Shown here in pieces: positions 6,691-7,831 of a stretch of 7,831 nt of DNA. Positions within the stretch are counted from its first letter, which is position 1; the number at the start of each line of letters is the position of its first letter. The position numbers and the translations under genes are program-made. The stretch lies in assembly GCA_937941555.1 (NCBI GenBank), contig CALDHJ010000556.1, positions 1 to 7,831 of the forward strand, written 5' to 3'. The notes beneath the pieces were generated by a model, which saw only the letters and a list, made by a program, of their open reading frames with translations, was not told the DNA's origin and ran no database searches. Source of the stretch: an uncultured Granulosicoccaceae bacterium (GTDB lineage Bacteria > Pseudomonadota > Gammaproteobacteria > CALCKW01).

Positions 6691-7463
6691 GCAGTCTGAC
6701 GCCATTACCCAAGACGCCGAGTTTCCGACTCGACGGAAAACGGGCGTTGATCACCGGTGCGAGCTCCGGTATCGGTCTCGCCTCTGCAGTGGCGCTCGCG
6801 GAGGCCGGCGCCGAGGTCGTGCTATTTGCACGCGGTGAAGCGCGGTTGCGTTCGGTCTGCGATCAATTTGTCGAGGCGGGGTTCTCGGCCAGTTGCACGG
6901 CCGTTGATATCAGCGACACCGAGGCGACCGCCAACGCGATCGCAGACAATGGATCGTTCGATATTCTCGTCAACGCGGCTGGCCTCGCGCGCCACAGCCC
7001 GGCCGTCGAGACCGACCCGTCCGACTTCGATGCCGTGTATGACGTCAATGTGCGCGGCGCCTACTTCATCAGCACCGCAGTCGCGCGCGGCATGATCGAG
7101 CGCGCGACGGGTGGATCAATCATCCACATCAGTTCGCAGATGGCGCACGTGGGTGGCATCGATCGCGCGGTGTATTGCAGCAGCAAGCACGCGATCGAGG
7201 GCTTCGTGAAATCCATGGCGATCGAATGGGGGCAACACCGTGTCCGGATCAATTCGGTCTGTCCGACCTTCGTGCGCACGCCACTGACCGAACAGACTTT
7301 CAGTCGCCCTGAGCGGGTGAAGTGGATCGAGGAGAAAATCAAACTCGGCCGGGTCGGGGAGGTGGAAGACCTGATGGGCCCGGTGCTGTTTCTCGCGAGT
7401 GAGGCCTCGGCCATGGTGACCGGCACCTCGCTGCTCGTCGACGGCGGCTGGACGGCCGACTAA
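6687..7463 (+). CDS. Short-chain dehydrogenase/reductase (classical SDR)
   Basis: A 258-residue cytoplasmic oxidoreductase of normal SDR length. The order of motifs is complete: cofactor loop TGASSGIG (23-30), NAAG (96-99), Asn121, catalytic Ser150, Tyr163 and Lys167 (YCSSK). The C-terminal FLASEASAMVTGTSLLVDGG is typical of the family. Arg49 after the second beta strand (LFARG) favours NADP(H), though this is not decisive. It probably interconverts an alcohol and a ketone on the pathway. Together with the HisD-like gene it recalls DHPS catabolism, where 2-dehydrogenases accompany HpsN, but no substrate can be fixed from sequence. The GTG start overlaps the preceding TGA; AGGAG (6672-6676) is 10 bases upstream. 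It is the last gene of the cassette, and a REP pair begins 9 bases after its stop. Confidence 0.93.
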   Translation: MSSLTPLPKTPSFRLDGKRALITGASSGIGLASAVALAEAGAEVVLFARGEARLRSVCDQFVEAGFSASCTAVDISDTEATANAIADNGSFDILVNAAGLARHSPAVETDPSDFDAVYDVNVRGAYFISTAVARGMIERATGGSIIHISSQMAHVGGIDRAVYCSSKHAIEGFVKSMAIEWGQHRVRINSVCPTFVRTPLTEQTFSRPERVKWIEEKIKLGRVGEVEDLMGPVLFLASEASAMVTGTSLLVDGGWTAD

Positions 7464-7471
7464 TGTCTGAC

Positions 7472-7509
7472 GGGCAATGCAATCGCCGCTCATTGAGCGG
7501 CTCCCACAG
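7472..7509 (-). repeat. REP-type palindromic element, copy 3 (inverted)
   Basis: Read on the minus strand: head CTGTGGGA (7509-7502), a perfect 7-bp hairpin GCCGCTC / GAGCGGC with loop AAT, then GATTGCATTGCC. It faces copy 2 head to head, 19 bases away. Its stem sequence differs from the other two copies yet stays fully paired. Confidence 0.8.
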
Positions 7510-7528
7510 AATCGATGTACGTCAGCCC

Positions 7529-7561
7529 CTGTGGGAGCGCCTCCGCGAGGCGCGATTTTGC
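7529..7561 (+). repeat. REP-type palindromic element, copy 2
   Basis: Head CTGTGGGA (7529-7536), hairpin GCGCCTC (7537-7543), loop CGC, GAGGCGC (7547-7553), then GATTTTGC. With copy 3 it forms a BIME-like inverted pair: 7495-7509 can also pair with 7529-7543 at 13 of 15 positions as one large hairpin. The GC stem followed by GATTTTG could end transcription after the SDR gene, before the regulator. Confidence 0.82.
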
Positions 7562-7575
7562 TCACCCACTGCACT

Positions 7576-7580
7576 GGAGG
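7576..7580 (+). promoter_or_regulatory. Ribosome binding site of the LacI-family gene
   Basis: GGAGG, 6 bases before the ATG at 7587. It is one of the strongest Shine-Dalgarno matches in the window and fixes the start. Confidence 0.8.
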
Positions 7581-7586
7581 CCAGTC

Positions 7587-7831
7587 ATGGCCGGTAACCG
7601 CGTCACGGCCGAGCAGGTCGCGCGCCATGCCGGCGTCAGCCAGTCGGCGGTCTCGCGGGTGTTCACCCCCGGTGGCAGTGCCTCGCCCAACACCGTGCAG
7701 CGGGTGCAGGCGGCCGCCGCCGAACTTGGCTACCGGCCGAACGTGCTGGCGCGCTCACTCAAGGCCGGTCGCTCGCGCATGATCGGCATCGTGGTCGCTT
7801 ACCTCGACAACCCGTTCTATCCCGACGCGCT
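7587..7831 (+). CDS. LacI-family transcriptional regulator (N-terminal part, runs off the window)
   Basis: The first 81 residues of a LacI/GalR-type repressor; the frame is open to the right edge. The N-terminal helix-turn-helix is VTAEQVARHAGVSQSAVSRV (6-25). It is followed by the third helix (SPNTVQRVQAAAAELGYRP) and the minor-groove hinge helix region (NVLARSLKAGRS, 52-63). Then MIGIVVAYLDNPFYPDA opens the periplasmic-binding-protein-like effector domain. Members usually bind a sugar or related ligand and control adjacent transport and catabolic genes, so regulation of this locus is a reasonable inference. It starts 123 bases after the SDR stop, behind the REP pair, and probably has its own expression signals. 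I could not identify a convincing operator palindrome in the window. Confidence 0.93.
   Translation, partial: MAGNRVTAEQVARHAGVSQSAVSRVFTPGGSASPNTVQRVQAAAAELGYRPNVLARSLKAGRSRMIGIVVAYLDNPFYPDA

Overview
This window is a plus-strand, GC-rich bacterial catabolic locus. Gene density is very high and most adjacent reading frames overlap by 1 to 4 bases. The sequence suggests a proteobacterium, most likely a gammaproteobacterium. The main clue is three copies of a REP-type palindromic repeat (head CTGTGGGA, perfect 7-bp hairpin, then GAT), a type familiar from Pseudomonas and related gammaproteobacteria. The genus cannot be read from the sequence.

Layout: (1) 1-1311, the end of a first and all of a second inner-membrane permease of a sugar/polyol-type (MalFG-like) ABC importer. 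Its binding protein and ATPase are not in the window. (2) 1312-1593, a junction with no well-supported gene. It holds a REP hairpin, a doubtful 55-codon frame and a 40-codon frame whose first half repeats the N-terminus of a gene 1.1 kb downstream. (3) 1594-7463, seven tightly packed genes: a two-domain SnoaL/NTF2-like protein (A), a one-domain SnoaL/NTF2-like protein (B), a CTP-synthase-C-terminal-like GATase-fold protein lacking the catalytic His, a histidinol-dehydrogenase-family oxidoreductase resembling the sulfopropanediol dehydrogenase (HpsN) type, a VOC/glyoxalase-fold protein, a second two-domain SnoaL/NTF2-like protein (C), and a short-chain dehydrogenase. (4) 7464-7586, an inverted pair of REP elements (BIME-like). 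(5) From 7587 off the right edge, the start of a LacI-family regulator.

How the parts may fit together (inference): a polar, probably polyhydroxylated small molecule is imported by the ABC system and oxidised by the SDR and the HisD-like enzyme. The SnoaL-like, VOC and GATase-like proteins may carry out isomerisation, cyclisation or hydrolysis steps. The LacI-type regulator probably senses the substrate or an intermediate. The substrate cannot be read from sequence. Three related SnoaL-like proteins (five domains) beside an HpsN-like dehydrogenase and a Cys-only GATase relative do not match a pathway I can name, so this cassette is the best candidate for an undescribed system here.
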